Source of the DNA: Saprospiraceae bacterium
GTDB lineage: Bacteria > Bacteroidota > Bacteroidia > Chitinophagales > Saprospiraceae
DNA length: 64,000 nucleotides
Reading direction: 5' to 3'
Assembly (NCBI GenBank): GCA_016715405.1
Contig: JADKAE010000017.1
Span: 62,001 to 126,000, forward strand
Below the pieces are notes generated by a model. It was not told the origin of the DNA, did no database searches, and was given only the letters and a program-made list of their open reading frames with translations. Numbering within the stretch: the stretch's first letter is position 1; every line of letters starts with the position of its first letter. This document shows, piece after piece, positions 54,016 to 63,267 of this stretch. The position numbers were made by a program, and so were the translations under genes.

Positions 54016-55369
54016 ATGAATAACCCGACTGTACACCGGCTGCTCTACCGGCCATTGCCCATCGCGCCGCTCGTCACTTTTCGCATACTTTTTGGCGGAT
54101 TGATGATGATCGGCGCGTTGCGTTTTATGCAAAAAGGTTGGGTAGAGCGCCTGTACGGCGAACCGGTTTTTTTCTTTAAATATTATGGGTTTGAATGGGT
54201 GAAAACCCTGGATGTGCCGGGTATGTACGCGGTATACAGCCTCATAGCGCTCAGTGCAGCGGGCATCATGCTGGGGTTCGCCTACCGCTGGAGCGTGCTG
54301 TTGTTTTTTCTGAGCTTCAGCTACGCGGAATTGACCGACGCCACCAATTACCTCAACCACTACTACCTGGTCATCCTGCTGGCCTTTTTGCTGTTTTTCC
54401 TGCCGGCCAACCGGCGTTTTTCCGTCGATACCTGGCGGCGGCCCTCTCTGGCGCTTACCCATGTGCCGGCCTGGACCATCCACCTGCTGCAATTCCAGGT
54501 CGGCATAGTCTATTTTTTTGCCGGCTTCGCCAAATTGAACCCCGACTGGCTGTTCAGGGCCATGCCCCTGGCGGTGTGGCTCCCTGAAAAGGCCGGTATT
54601 CCCGTCATAGGCCCCTTGTTGGCATTGCCCGCTGCGGCATTTGTATTCAGCTGGTTCGGCGCCATTTACGATCTGACTATACCTTTTTGGTTATTTATAA
54701 AAAAAACGAGACCATGGGCCTACGGCGCGGTCGTAGTTTTCCACGTGCTCACCAAAATGCTGTTCAATATCGGCTTGTTTCCATTCATCATGATCTTCAA
54801 CACCTGATCTTTTTCCCCGCAAGCACCCACCACCGCTGGCTAAAATATCTCGGCTACCACCCCCAAGAACCTGATAGCAAGGAACCTACAACCCACAACC
54901 TACAACCTACAACTTACAACCTACAACCGATAACCCCTTTAGCCCTGGCGCTCTACGTTGCCTTCCAGGCCCTGCTGCCCCTCCGCTTCCTCTGCTACCC
55001 GGGCAACGTCCTGTGGACCGAAGAAGGCTACCGCTTTGCCTGGCGGGTTATGTTGGTAGAAAAAACGGCTATGCTACTTTTTACGTAAGCGATGCGGCTA
55101 CGGGGCGGCGCACCGAAGTCATCAACAGCCGGTTTTTGACGCCTTTTCAGGAAAAACAGATGGCCATACAGCCCGATTTTATATTGCAATACGCGCATTT
55201 TCTGGCCCGTCATTACCGGGAGCGCGAAGGATTTCAGCAGCCGGTGGTGACTGTGGATAGCTACGTGGCCCTCAACGGCCGCCCCAGCGAGCGATTCATC
55301 GACCCCGAGGTTAACCTGGCGGATGAGCTTGACGGGTTGGGGGCTAAGAAGTGGGTGTTAAGGTATTGA
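54016..55369 (+). CDS. HTTM/vitamin K-dependent carboxylase-like membrane protein (two frameshifts, internal repeat tract)
   Basis: Three frames (to 54807, then to 55088, then to 55369) form one protein of about 450 residues. One missing C near 54805 gives I-F-N-T-L-I-F-F-P-A-S-T-H-H-R-W. One missing A in the A-run near 55060-55065 gives E-K-N-G-Y-A-T-F-Y-V. The N-terminal half is the HTTM domain with several transmembrane helices (T-F-R-I-L-F-G-G-L-M-M, N-Y-L-N-H-Y-Y-L-V-I-L-L-A). The soluble C-terminal part has P-D-F-I-L-Q-Y-A-H-F-L-A. Between them, 54887-54930 encodes an in-frame tandem tract (P-T-T-H-N-L-Q-P-T-T-Y-N-L-Q-P). Homologues of vertebrate gamma-glutamyl carboxylase are frequent in bacteria; activity is unproven. 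The start overlaps nothing and lies one base after the imelysin stop. Confidence 0.85.
54887..54930. repeat. In-frame ACCTACAAC tandem tract (single arm)
   Basis: Five ACCTACAAC-type 9-nt units, with two variants (ACCCACAAC, ACTTACAAC), lie within the HTTM coding region. No complementary arm is present nearby, unlike the intergenic elements. The unit length keeps the reading frame. Confidence 0.85.
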
Positions 55370-55380
55370 AATGACATTGA

Positions 55381-55482
55381 TTTATTAACCGCAGAGTTTA
55401 AGGAGTTTAGCGCAGAGTGTCGCAGAGTCAAGTAACGCTCCAGAAACTCTGCGATAAACTCCTTAACTCTGCGGTTAATAAA
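55381..55482. repeat. Tandem-unit hairpin, GCAGAGTT/GGAGTT family (copy 3)
   Basis: The outer arms TTTATTAACCGCAGAGTT and their complement pair almost perfectly. Inner AAGGAGTTTA and CGCAGAG words pair too. It lies between the HTTM and TonB-receptor genes, ending 16 bases before the receptor start codon. Confidence 0.92.
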
Positions 55483-55498
55483 ACACAATATACTGGAT

Positions 55499-57926
55499 AT
55501 GAAACGATTAACCGTTGCCGCATTATTATTGTTCAGCCTTAGTATATTGCAGGCACAACCTATCAAGGCCGCATCACCGACGCCGTCACCGGCGCCCCCT
55601 GGTAGAAGCTTTCCTCCATTTCCAGGAAGCCGGCCGCACCATCACCACCGACGGAGAAGGTCGATTTGAAGCAATCGGATTGGCGGCAGGCGCCCACACC
55701 TATCACTTTTCGCCGAAGGCTACGCCACCCGGCAGGAAATCATAAAAATCCCCGATACCATTTCAAGCTACCATTTCACCTTGCAATCCCTTGAATACGA
55801 CATGCAGGCCGTAGAAGTGGCTGCGGTCAGCAACAGCGGCGGCTGGCGCCGCCTGCGCAACGTAGAAGGCATGGCGATCTATGCCGCCAAGAAAAACGAA
55901 GTCATCGAGTTATCGGGCGTCATGGGTAACCTGGCCGCCAACAACGCCCGGGAGATCTACAAAAGCATTGCAGGGCTCAACATCTGGGAAAGCGACGGCG
56001 CCGGACTGCAACTGGCCATCGGCGCGCGGGGGCTCGACCCCAACCGCACCTCCAGCTTCAATACGCGACAGAACGGCTACGATATCAGTGCCGACGCCCT
56101 GGGCTACCCCGAGAGCTACTACACCCCGCCCACGCAGGCCCTCGAACGCATCGAGATCGTACGCGGCGCGGCATCCCTGCAATACGGCCCACAGTTTGGG
56201 GGATTACTCAACTTCGTGATGAAAAAAGGTCCCCGCGACAAAAAAATTGCCTACACCACCGACAACACCTACGGCGCCTTCGGCTTTTTTGAGCAGCACC
56301 CACAGTCTGGGCGGCACTGTGGGCAAACTCAACTACTACACCTTCTACCAATACAGGCAGGCCGAAGGCTGGCGCGCCAATAGCGAATTTGGGCAACACA
56401 CCGGCTTTGCCAATTTGGATTTTAATGTAAATGAAAAACTTAACCTGGGACTGGACATCACTGCCATGCACTACCTGGCCCAGCAACCCGGCGGCCTCAC
56501 CGACTTCGAATTCAATGCCGACCCACGCCAATCGAAACGCGCCCGCAACTGGTTTGCCGTCGATTGGAAACTCAGGGCCCTGACCCTCAACTACCGCTTT
56601 TCGGACGCCACCAAACTCAACATCCGCAACTTCGCCCTGCTCGCCGGTCGTGATGCCCTGGGCGAACTGGGCCCCATCAACCGGCCCGACCCCCTGCGCG
56701 AGCGCGACCTTGTGGCTGGGCGCTACCGCAATTTCGGCTCCGAGGCCCGCATCATCCACCGCTACGACCTGGGCGGGTTTACTTCCACGCTGCTTACCGG
56801 ACTGCGCTATTACCGGGGCTTTACCCACAACCGCCAGGGCAACGCCGACGATAGCGCCGAACCCCGCTTTGAATTCCTTAGCCCCCTCGACCTCGAAAAA
56901 TCGGAATACCGCTTTCCCAGTCGCAACCTGGCCTTTTTTGCAGAAAACCTGTTCAACCTGAGCGAGCGCTGGAGCCTCACGCCCGGATTGCGAATTGAAT
57001 ACATCCGCACCGCCGCCGAGGGCTATTTTAAGCAGCGCATCTTTTCGGGCAACCAACTCATCTTCGAACGGCGCTACGACGACAGTCGCCTACAGGAACG
57101 CGCCTTCCTGCTGCTGGGATTGGGCAGCGGTTATCGCACCGGCGCCCAGACCGAAATATACGCCAACGTATCGCAGAACTACCGGGCCATCAACTTCAGC
57201 GACCTCGCCGTGGTCAACCCCAACCTGCTCGTCGACTCCCTGATGAAAGACGAACGGGGTTTCAATGCCGACCTGGGCTGGCGCGGCCAATTGCTCGACG
57301 AGCGATTCCGCTTCGACGTCAGCGCCTTCTACCTACTCTACCGCGGCCGCATCGGGCTGGGCGAAAAAGAAGTCACCACCTACTTCTCCGACTCCATCCC
57401 GCTCACCAGCACCGTCGCCTATCGCACCAACATCGGCGATGCGCGCATCGTGGGCATTGAGGCCTACGCCGAAGCCAACGTTTGGCGCCTGCTCGACAAC
57501 CGCCCCGGAAGCTCCTCGCTGGTCGTCTTCCTCAATGGCAGTCTGTTGCAGGGCCGCTACCTCTCGGGGCAGCCTTCTGCTGTGGGCAAGGAAGTGGAAC
57601 TCATTCCACCGCTAAACCTCAAAACGGGTGTATCCTTTCAATACAAAGGCTGGCGAGCGGGGTTCCAATACTCCTACACCTACCGCCACTACAGCGACGC
57701 CACCAACGCCGTCTTCGTAGCCGACGCCACCCGTGGCATCATCCCGTCGTATGGCGTTGCCGACATCTCTGCAGCCTATACCTGGAAAAAATTCACCCTC
57801 AGCACCGGCGTCAACAACCTGACCGATGCAGTGTATTTCACGCGGAGGGCCACGGCATACCCGGGGCCGGGCATCATTCCGTCGGAAGGAAGGCGTTGGT
57901 ATGTGGGGGTGAAAGTGATGTTTTGA
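55499..57926 (+). CDS. TonB-dependent receptor, probably for iron (four frameshifts)
   Basis: A gene of about 800 codons is broken by small indels. One A is missing near 55558, one C near 55601, one G near 55714, and one T is extra in the T-run near 56287. Repaired, it reads a signal peptide (M-K-R-L-T-V-A-A-L-L-L-F-S-L-S), then a carboxypeptidase-regulatory-like domain (G-R-I-T-D-A-V-T-G-A-P-L-V-E-A-F). The plug has R-G-L-D-P-N-R-T-S-S-F and R-I-E-I-V-R-G-A-A-S-L-Q-Y-G-P-Q-F-G-G. The 22-strand type barrel ends N-N-L-T-D-A-V-Y-F and a final aromatic residue in V-K-V-M-F. It is FecA-like, in an operon with imelysin, so iron or an iron chelate is the likely substrate. Confidence 0.9.
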
Positions 57927-58092
57927 TTTGCTGATTTGCTGATTTGCTGATCCCGAACTTCGTCCGGGACAAGTTGTGCTGATGCGACCGAAGTCGAACT
58001 AAGTGAGTCCCGATTGAAAATCGAGGGAGTCCCGTACCGAATGGAAGGAGATCGGGATGCTGATTGCTGACTGCTGATAGCTGACTGCCGAA
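57925..58092. repeat. Repeat cluster, TTTGCTGA family with inserts
   Basis: TTTGCTGA units (57928-57951) start at the receptor stop codon. Two internal hairpin segments follow (TCCCGAACTTCGTCCGGGA; 58026-58057 matching 36716-36747), then GCTGATTGCTGACTGCTGA words to 58080. It fills the gap between two convergent genes. Confidence 0.75.
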
Positions 58093-59311
58093 CTACCAAT
58101 GCCTCGCCTGATGCGGATACCTCACCACGTACTGCTCCTTGATCATACGGAGTAGCTTGGCGCGCAGTTCCTCTACATTTTCTTTGGTGATAGCGGAGAT
58201 AAACACATTGTCGTGGCCGAACTGGTGTTTGAGGCTGCCGCGCAGGCCTTCTTCGATCTCTTCTTTGGCTTCGTCGTCGAGGAAGGGGTCGTAGTAAAGC
58301 TTGCGGTAAAGGTCGATTTTATTAAAAACCAAAAGGGTGGGTTTGTCGATTGTCTCGAGGTCTTTGAGGGTTTGGTTGACAGTGCGGATATGGTCTTCGT
58401 GTTGGGGGTGGGCGATGTCTACCACGTGCACCAGGATATCGCTTTCGCGCACCTCGTCGAGCGTCGATTTAAAGCTTTCGATGAGGTGGTGGGGCAATTT
58501 GCGGATAAATCCTACTGTATCCGACAGCAGGAAAGGCACGGCCTCCCAGGCGATCTTGCGCACGGTGGTGTCGAGGGTGGCAAAGAGTTTGTCTTCGGCG
58601 AAGACCTCCGACTTGCTCAGCATATTCATGAGCGTCGATTTGCCCACGTTGGTGTAGCCTACCAGTGCCACCCGGATGAGTTGTTCGCGGGTTTTGCGCT
58701 GGGTGGTATTCTGGAGGTCTATTTTTTTCGAGTTTCTTTTTCAGGAAAGCGATCTTATCGCGCACGATACGGCGGTCGGTTTCGATCTCTTTTTCGCCGG
58801 GACCCCGCATGCCGATACCGCCGCGCTGGCGTTCGAGGTGCGACCACAGGCCGCGCAGTCGAGGCAGCATGTATTGTAGTTGAGCCAGTTCCACCTGGGT
58901 TTTGGCCTGGGCGGTCTGGGCGCGACTGGCGAAGATATCGAGGATCAGGCTACTGCGGTCGATGATCTTCACCTTGAGGGTTTCTTCGAGCACATTTACC
59001 TGCTTGCCGCTGAGGTCGTCGTCGAAGATCACCATGTTGATGTCTTCGTTTTTCTCGATATAGGTCCTGATCTCTTCGAGTTTGCCGCTGCCGATAAAGG
59101 TGCGGGGGTCGGGATGGGGTAGTTTTTGCAGGTAACGCTTGGTCGTGGTAGCGCCGGCGGTAAGGGCAAGAAATTCGAGCTCGTCGAGGTATTCTTCCAC
59201 CTGCGGCTCCGTCTGGTCTTTTTGGATTAAACCCACCAGTACGGCGTATTCCGTATTTTTCTTAAGTCCTTTATTTCCTTTTTCTCCGATATTCCAGCCG
59301 GATTGCTTCAT
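58093..59311 (-). CDS. hflX: GTPase HflX (one frameshift)
   Basis: The frames 58469-59311 and 58093-58671 form one protein of about 405 residues. Deleting one T from the T7 run 58722-58728 restores K-L-E-K-I-D-L-Q-N-T-T-Q-R. The N-terminal HflX domain (F-I-G-S-G-K-L-E-E-I, then R-S-S-L-I-L-D-I-F) contains the glycine-rich segment with G-G-I-G-M-R-G-P-G-E. The GTPase domain has G1 G-Y-T-N-V-G-K-S-T, G3 D-T-V-G-F-I and G4 N-K-I-D. HflX binds the 50S subunit and splits stalled or hibernating ribosomes. The frameshift in such a conserved gene is probably a sequencing error. Confidence 0.95.
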
Positions 59312-59367
59312 GTTCAGGTTTTATTTTTTTTGGGAGTTAAATTGGCAGGAACCGGCCCGGTATTTAT

Positions 59368-59436
59368 GTTACTTTTTTCATCGCCAAAAAAGTAACCAAA
59401 AAGGCTAGGCAAATTTAATTGCTCCGCTAAATTTGC
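59368..59436. repeat. Two hairpins upstream of hflX
   Basis: GTTACTTTTTT (59368-59378) pairs with 59386-59396 in a perfect 11-bp stem. GCAAATTTA (59409-59417) pairs with 59428-59436 in a 9-bp stem. They lie between envC and hflX, and on the minus strand the first may end the envC transcript. A single arm of the GCAGAGTT family follows at 59468-59510. Confidence 0.75.
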
Positions 59437-59568
59437 CGGCCAGCCCGCGCTCAGTTTATATGCTTTGACTCTGTGTCACTCCGTTTTACTCCGTTTAACT
59501 CTGCGGTAAAAAAACTGTAATTGCCCTAATGGTTGTATTATACTAACACCAAAAGAAGAATATTCGTT

Positions 59569-60760
59569 TCATTTGGACAGCCAATGTACCGGGTTGAGGT
59601 GTTGTTTTTCCTTCCACAATTCGAAGTGCAGTTCTTTTTTGCTACCCAGGCTACCTATGCGTTGGGCGGCGTCGACGGTTTCTCCCCTGCGCACAAATAC
59701 GTCTTCCAGGTTGGAGTATACGGTATAATAGTTGCCGTGTTGCAGGATGACCAGGTTTTGATAGCCGGGGATAAACTGCGTGCCGGCGACTTTGCCGGCG
59801 TAGACGGCCTGCACTTCTGAACTACCACCCGCTTTGATATCGATGCCGTTGTTGGTAATCTCGATGCCTTTGAGTGTGGGGTGGGCTTGTACGCCAAACG
59901 AGCGCACTACGGCGCCTTTTATGGGCCAGGGCAGGCGGCCTTTGCGTTGTACAAATTCTCCGGAGACGGGGTCTTCAGCTTCGGGGGGCGCCGGCGCTGA
60001 GGGCCTCCGTGGTGCGCGCGGCTTTGCGCTTGCGTGCCATTTCCTCCCTGATGATAGCTTCTATGGATTCGTTGAGGCGGTTGTGGGCTTTTTGCTGGCG
60101 GTTGAGTTCGGCGGCCAGGCGGCTTTCGTCTTTGTTGAGGGTTTTGAGCATCTTGTCTTTATCATGCAACTCGCGGTCGAGCAACAGCGTTTGGCTCTGC
60201 TGGGAGACCAGCAGGTTTTCTTTTTCTTTTTTGCGGGTTTCGAGTTGCGTGGCTTTGTCGCTCAGCATTTGCTGGGTTTCCTGGATGAGCTTGGCTTGTT
60301 TTTCGCGATAGCGGTGGTATTGCCTTATGTATTGCCAGCGTTGAAAGGCCTGGTTGAAGTTGTCGGAAGCAAACAAAAACATGACCAGAGTATTGCCGGT
60401 GCGGTGTCGATAGGCAGTGCGGAGCATAGAAGCGTAGTCGGCTTTCAGGCGCGCGATGTCGTTGGTCAGTGACTCAATGACTTCGTTGGTGCGGGCGATG
60501 CTTTCTTCGGTGTAGGCGATTTCGTCGCGCAGGGTGCGGATGAGTTGTTGTCGCTTGCCGATTTGTTTTTGGAGCGTGGCGAAACGCTCGAAGGTAGCCG
60601 CTTTGCTTTTTTGCGTGGCTTCGAGTTTGCCCGAGGTTTTTTTGATATCCTGGATCAATTGTTTGCGCTTGTCTTCCAGCTCTTTCCGGTTTTGGCCGAA
60701 ACCAGGTAGTGCCAGCAGGCAACATAATAAGGCGATCCAGGTGGTGTTACTTAATTTCAT
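59569..60760 (-). CDS. EnvC-like murein hydrolase activator (one frameshift)
   Basis: The frames 59975-60760 and 59569-59907 form one protein of about 396 residues. Removing one G from G6 at 59983-59988 restores A-P-E-A-E-D-P-V-S-G-E-F and the linker R-L-P-W-P-I-K-G. A signal peptide is followed by a long coiled coil (about residues 20-245) and a C-terminal M23/LytM domain. The metal-site motifs are degenerate: N-N-G-I-D-I where the first His is expected, and E-L-H-F-E-L-W instead of H-x-H. Like E. coli EnvC, it should activate amidases rather than cut peptidoglycan itself. It starts 2 bases after the DUF4292 gene ends, in an envelope operon. Confidence 0.92.
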
Positions 60761-60761
60761 T

Positions 60762-61544
60762 TCATTTTACGCGGGTGTACCGATCGGGAATGTCAAAGCT
60801 TATATCCAGTGGTTTGTCGATCACAACTTCCGAAAAACGCACTTCTACCTGGACTTTGCCGGTAGCGCTGCTTTGCATTTCCATATTGCGAAGATAAGAA
60901 AAATCCTGCCGGTCGGTCACTTTTGCGTATTCTTCGAGGCCCATGCTCACGCTGCGGCGCTCGCGCAGGTCGTTGAAATCCATTTTTTTGAGCTGGCGCT
61001 TGTCGGCCGAGAGCCAGTAGTGGTTTTCCATGCCTTCTTTTTCGCCGAAGAGGTGGTAGAAGGGCAATTTGACTTCGGCCTGTAGGTCTTTGGTGGTAAA
61101 AAAGAGCGGGTTGCCCAGCAGCAGGGCTTGCAAGGTGGCCAGGCTGGCCGGGGCGCTCACCTGTTTTTCGAGGTACTTCAAGTCGCGCACGGCATATTCG
61201 TTGTTGATGCGGTCGATGATGTACACCGAGTCGGGGGTTACCTGCACACGGGCGATCTCGAAGCCCAGTTTTTTGATGCTGGCCCAGATTAGGCTGTCTT
61301 TGCGCATTTTGATAGAGGCGTTCACCGAAAGTTGCTGATTGCCGTCGTTGAAGGTGATCTTGGCTTTGGCGTCGAGCCAGTCGGCTTTTATGTGTCCGGC
61401 CAGCAGCGCTTCCATGAGTTGGCTGGGAGAGGCATTGTCTGGATTACCGGTGCGTGCAGAGCGAGTTGTTTTGCAGCCGCTCCCCGAAAGTGCGGTGATT
61501 CCTATCAATAACAAGAAAAAGGAAGAAAAGCGAGCGCGTTTCAT
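60762..61544 (-). CDS. DUF4292 lipoprotein
   Basis: This 260-residue protein has a lipoprotein signal ending S-G-S-G-C (Cys24). The DUF4292 fold, a LolB/LolA-like half barrel, shows A-K-A-K-I-T-F-N-D-G, then S-L-I-W-A-S-I-K-K-L-G-F-E-I-A-R, I-I-D-R-I-N-N-E-Y, and V-R-F-S-E-V-V-I-D-K-P-L near the end. It may bind lipid or help lipoprotein transfer, an inference from fold only. The start overlaps the TPR gene stop by four bases, and envC follows directly, so the three are one transcript. This gene order is common in Bacteroidota. Confidence 0.93.
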   Translation of the reverse strand: MKRARFSSFFLLLIGITALSGSGCKTTRSARTGNPDNASPSQLMEALLAGHIKADWLDAKAKITFNDGNQQLSVNASIKMRKDSLIWASIKKLGFEIARVQVTPDSVYIIDRINNEYAVRDLKYLEKQVSAPASLATLQALLLGNPLFFTTKDLQAEVKLPFYHLFGEKEGMENHYWLSADKRQLKKMDFNDLRERRSVSMGLEEYAKVTDRQDFSYLRNMEMQSSATGKVQVEVRFSEVVIDKPLDISFDIPDRYTRVK

Positions 61545-63238
61545 TGGCCTGTGACGAGTTTAATTTTTTTATCGAGCGAGTCGGTGCGGTTGCCGCTGTC
61601 GCGCGATTTGATCCAATATTGGAGGGCGCCCGCTGTATCATTTTGCTGAAAAAGCAAGTCGCCGTAGTGTTCGAGTAGCATAGGGTCGTTGGGAGCGCCG
61701 GGCAGGGCTTTGTCGAGCCATTGGCGAGCGTCGGCGTACGATTTTTGCTGAAAGAGTACCCACCCCTGGGCGTGTTGGGAGAGCGATTGGTTGGGGGCGA
61801 TTTCCTGGGCCGACTTGGCCAATGTGGCGGCTTTGCCGAGCTTGTCGGCGCGGCCGGCAAGGCAGATGCTATAAAGGCTGAGCACCTGGGCCGATTGTGG
61901 GTTGATTTTCAAGGCGGCTTCGAAGGCGTTGTCGCCTTCTTCGTAGTTGAGCAGGGCATAGTGGGCCAGGCCCAATTGCACCAGGATGTCGAGTTTGAGA
62001 TTGGTGTCGTTGCCGGCCATGAGGAATGCCTGGTCGAGCACATCGGCTGCCTCGTTCATCTGGCCGTTTTTGCGGGCAGCCAGGCCGTTCATGTAATACA
62101 CGAATGCTTTATTGGGAAAAAGGTCGATGGCTTGCTCCGATACCCGGGCCAGCGAGGTAAAGTCGCGCGATTCCAGGTGGATGCGCATCAGTTGCTCCCA
62201 CACCAGGTAAACGCTTTTATCGAGTTGCAGGGTGCGCTGGTATTTGACCATTGCATTGCTGTGCCTGCCGGAATGGTAGAGTAGGTCGCCGGCGGCAGCA
62301 AACACTTTGGCCTGCGTGGGGTGTACACGCTCGAGGATGTCGGTGAGTTCAAGGGCGGCATCTGCCAGCGTAGGGCTACCGGTTTGTACGACTTTAGTGA
62401 TAATAGGTAAAAGCTTACCCATTTTGAGGTCGATTTCTACATCTGCCTGCTCAAAAACGGGTTTGAGTGAAGCCAGGTATTCGTTGTCGTCGCTTTCTTT
62501 TACGTCGGCGCCGGCGATGGCGAGGTTGGCCTTGGGGTCGCTGGGGGTGATGGCCAAAATATCGCGATATACCTGCATGGCGCTGTTTCTGTCGCCGAGT
62601 TGTTCGTAGTAGCCCGCCAGCAGATGGCGGTAGGACGTATTTTTCGGAAATGCATTCACCAGTCTTACCAACTCCGCAGTAGCTTTTTTGGTATCGCCGG
62701 TGCCTATGAAAAGGGCGTGTTTTCGACGCACGATTTCTTCGTTGATGCCCGTGCGGGCTTCGAGGTTTTCATATACCTGGATGGCGCGGGCGACGTCGCC
62801 GGCTTTGACCAGAAAAAAGGCCCATTTGTAATAATAATACTCGTTGCCGGGCGACTTTTGCACAAGCGTTTCGTAAACCGATGCGGCTTCTTTGTTGCGG
62901 CCGGCTTTCTGATACACGTCGGCCAGCAATTTCTGGTACCACTCGTTACTGGCATCGTTATAGACTGCAATTTTGAGATAGCGAACGGCCTCGTCCCAAT
63001 CGCTCCTCAAGTCGTAAATACGCGCCAATTCGTAGGCGGCGGCGTGATTGCGGGGGTCTTCTTTCATCACGTCGTTGTAGCGCGTGATGGCTTTGTCGTA
63101 ATTGCCCAGCAGTTTTTCCCGGTTGGCCTCGATAAACATCTGCTGGAGCATGACCTGCGATTCGCTGACGCGTTCCTGGGCTGATAATATCGCCGGGAAA
63201 AGTACAGCTAAGGATAACAGGGCGTGTAAAAACCTCAT
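61541..63238 (-). CDS. Exported TPR-repeat protein
   Basis: This 565-residue protein has a signal peptide (L-H-A-L-L-S-L-A-V-L-F-P-A-I-L-S-A-Q). About a dozen tetratricopeptide repeats cover the rest, e.g. N-Y-D-K-A-I-T-R-Y-N-D-V-M-K-E-D-P-R-N and N-Y-E-E-G-D-N-A-F-E-A-A-L-K-I-N-P. It is a periplasmic or surface scaffold. It lies between the nucleotidyltransferase (29 bp upstream) and the DUF4292 lipoprotein (4-bp overlap), so it belongs to the envelope operon. Partner unknown. Confidence 0.95.
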   Translation of the reverse strand: MRFLHALLSLAVLFPAILSAQERVSESQVMLQQMFIEANREKLLGNYDKAITRYNDVMKEDPRNHAAAYELARIYDLRSDWDEAVRYLKIAVYNDASNEWYQKLLADVYQKAGRNKEAASVYETLVQKSPGNEYYYYKWAFFLVKAGDVARAIQVYENLEARTGINEEIVRRKHALFIGTGDTKKATAELVRLVNAFPKNTSYRHLLAGYYEQLGDRNSAMQVYRDILAITPSDPKANLAIAGADVKESDDNEYLASLKPVFEQADVEIDLKMGKLLPIITKVVQTGSPTLADAALELTDILERVHPTQAKVFAAAGDLLYHSGRHSNAMVKYQRTLQLDKSVYLVWEQLMRIHLESRDFTSLARVSEQAIDLFPNKAFVYYMNGLAARKNGQMNEAADVLDQAFLMAGNDTNLKLDILVQLGLAHYALLNYEEGDNAFEAALKINPQSAQVLSLYSICLAGRADKLGKAATLAKSAQEIAPNQSLSQHAQGWVLFQQKSYADARQWLDKALPGAPNDPMLLEHYGDLLFQQNDTAGALQYWIKSRDSGNRTDSLDKKIKLVTGQ

Positions 63239-63267
63239 AGTGTATTGTTTATAAAAATTTTTTTAGG

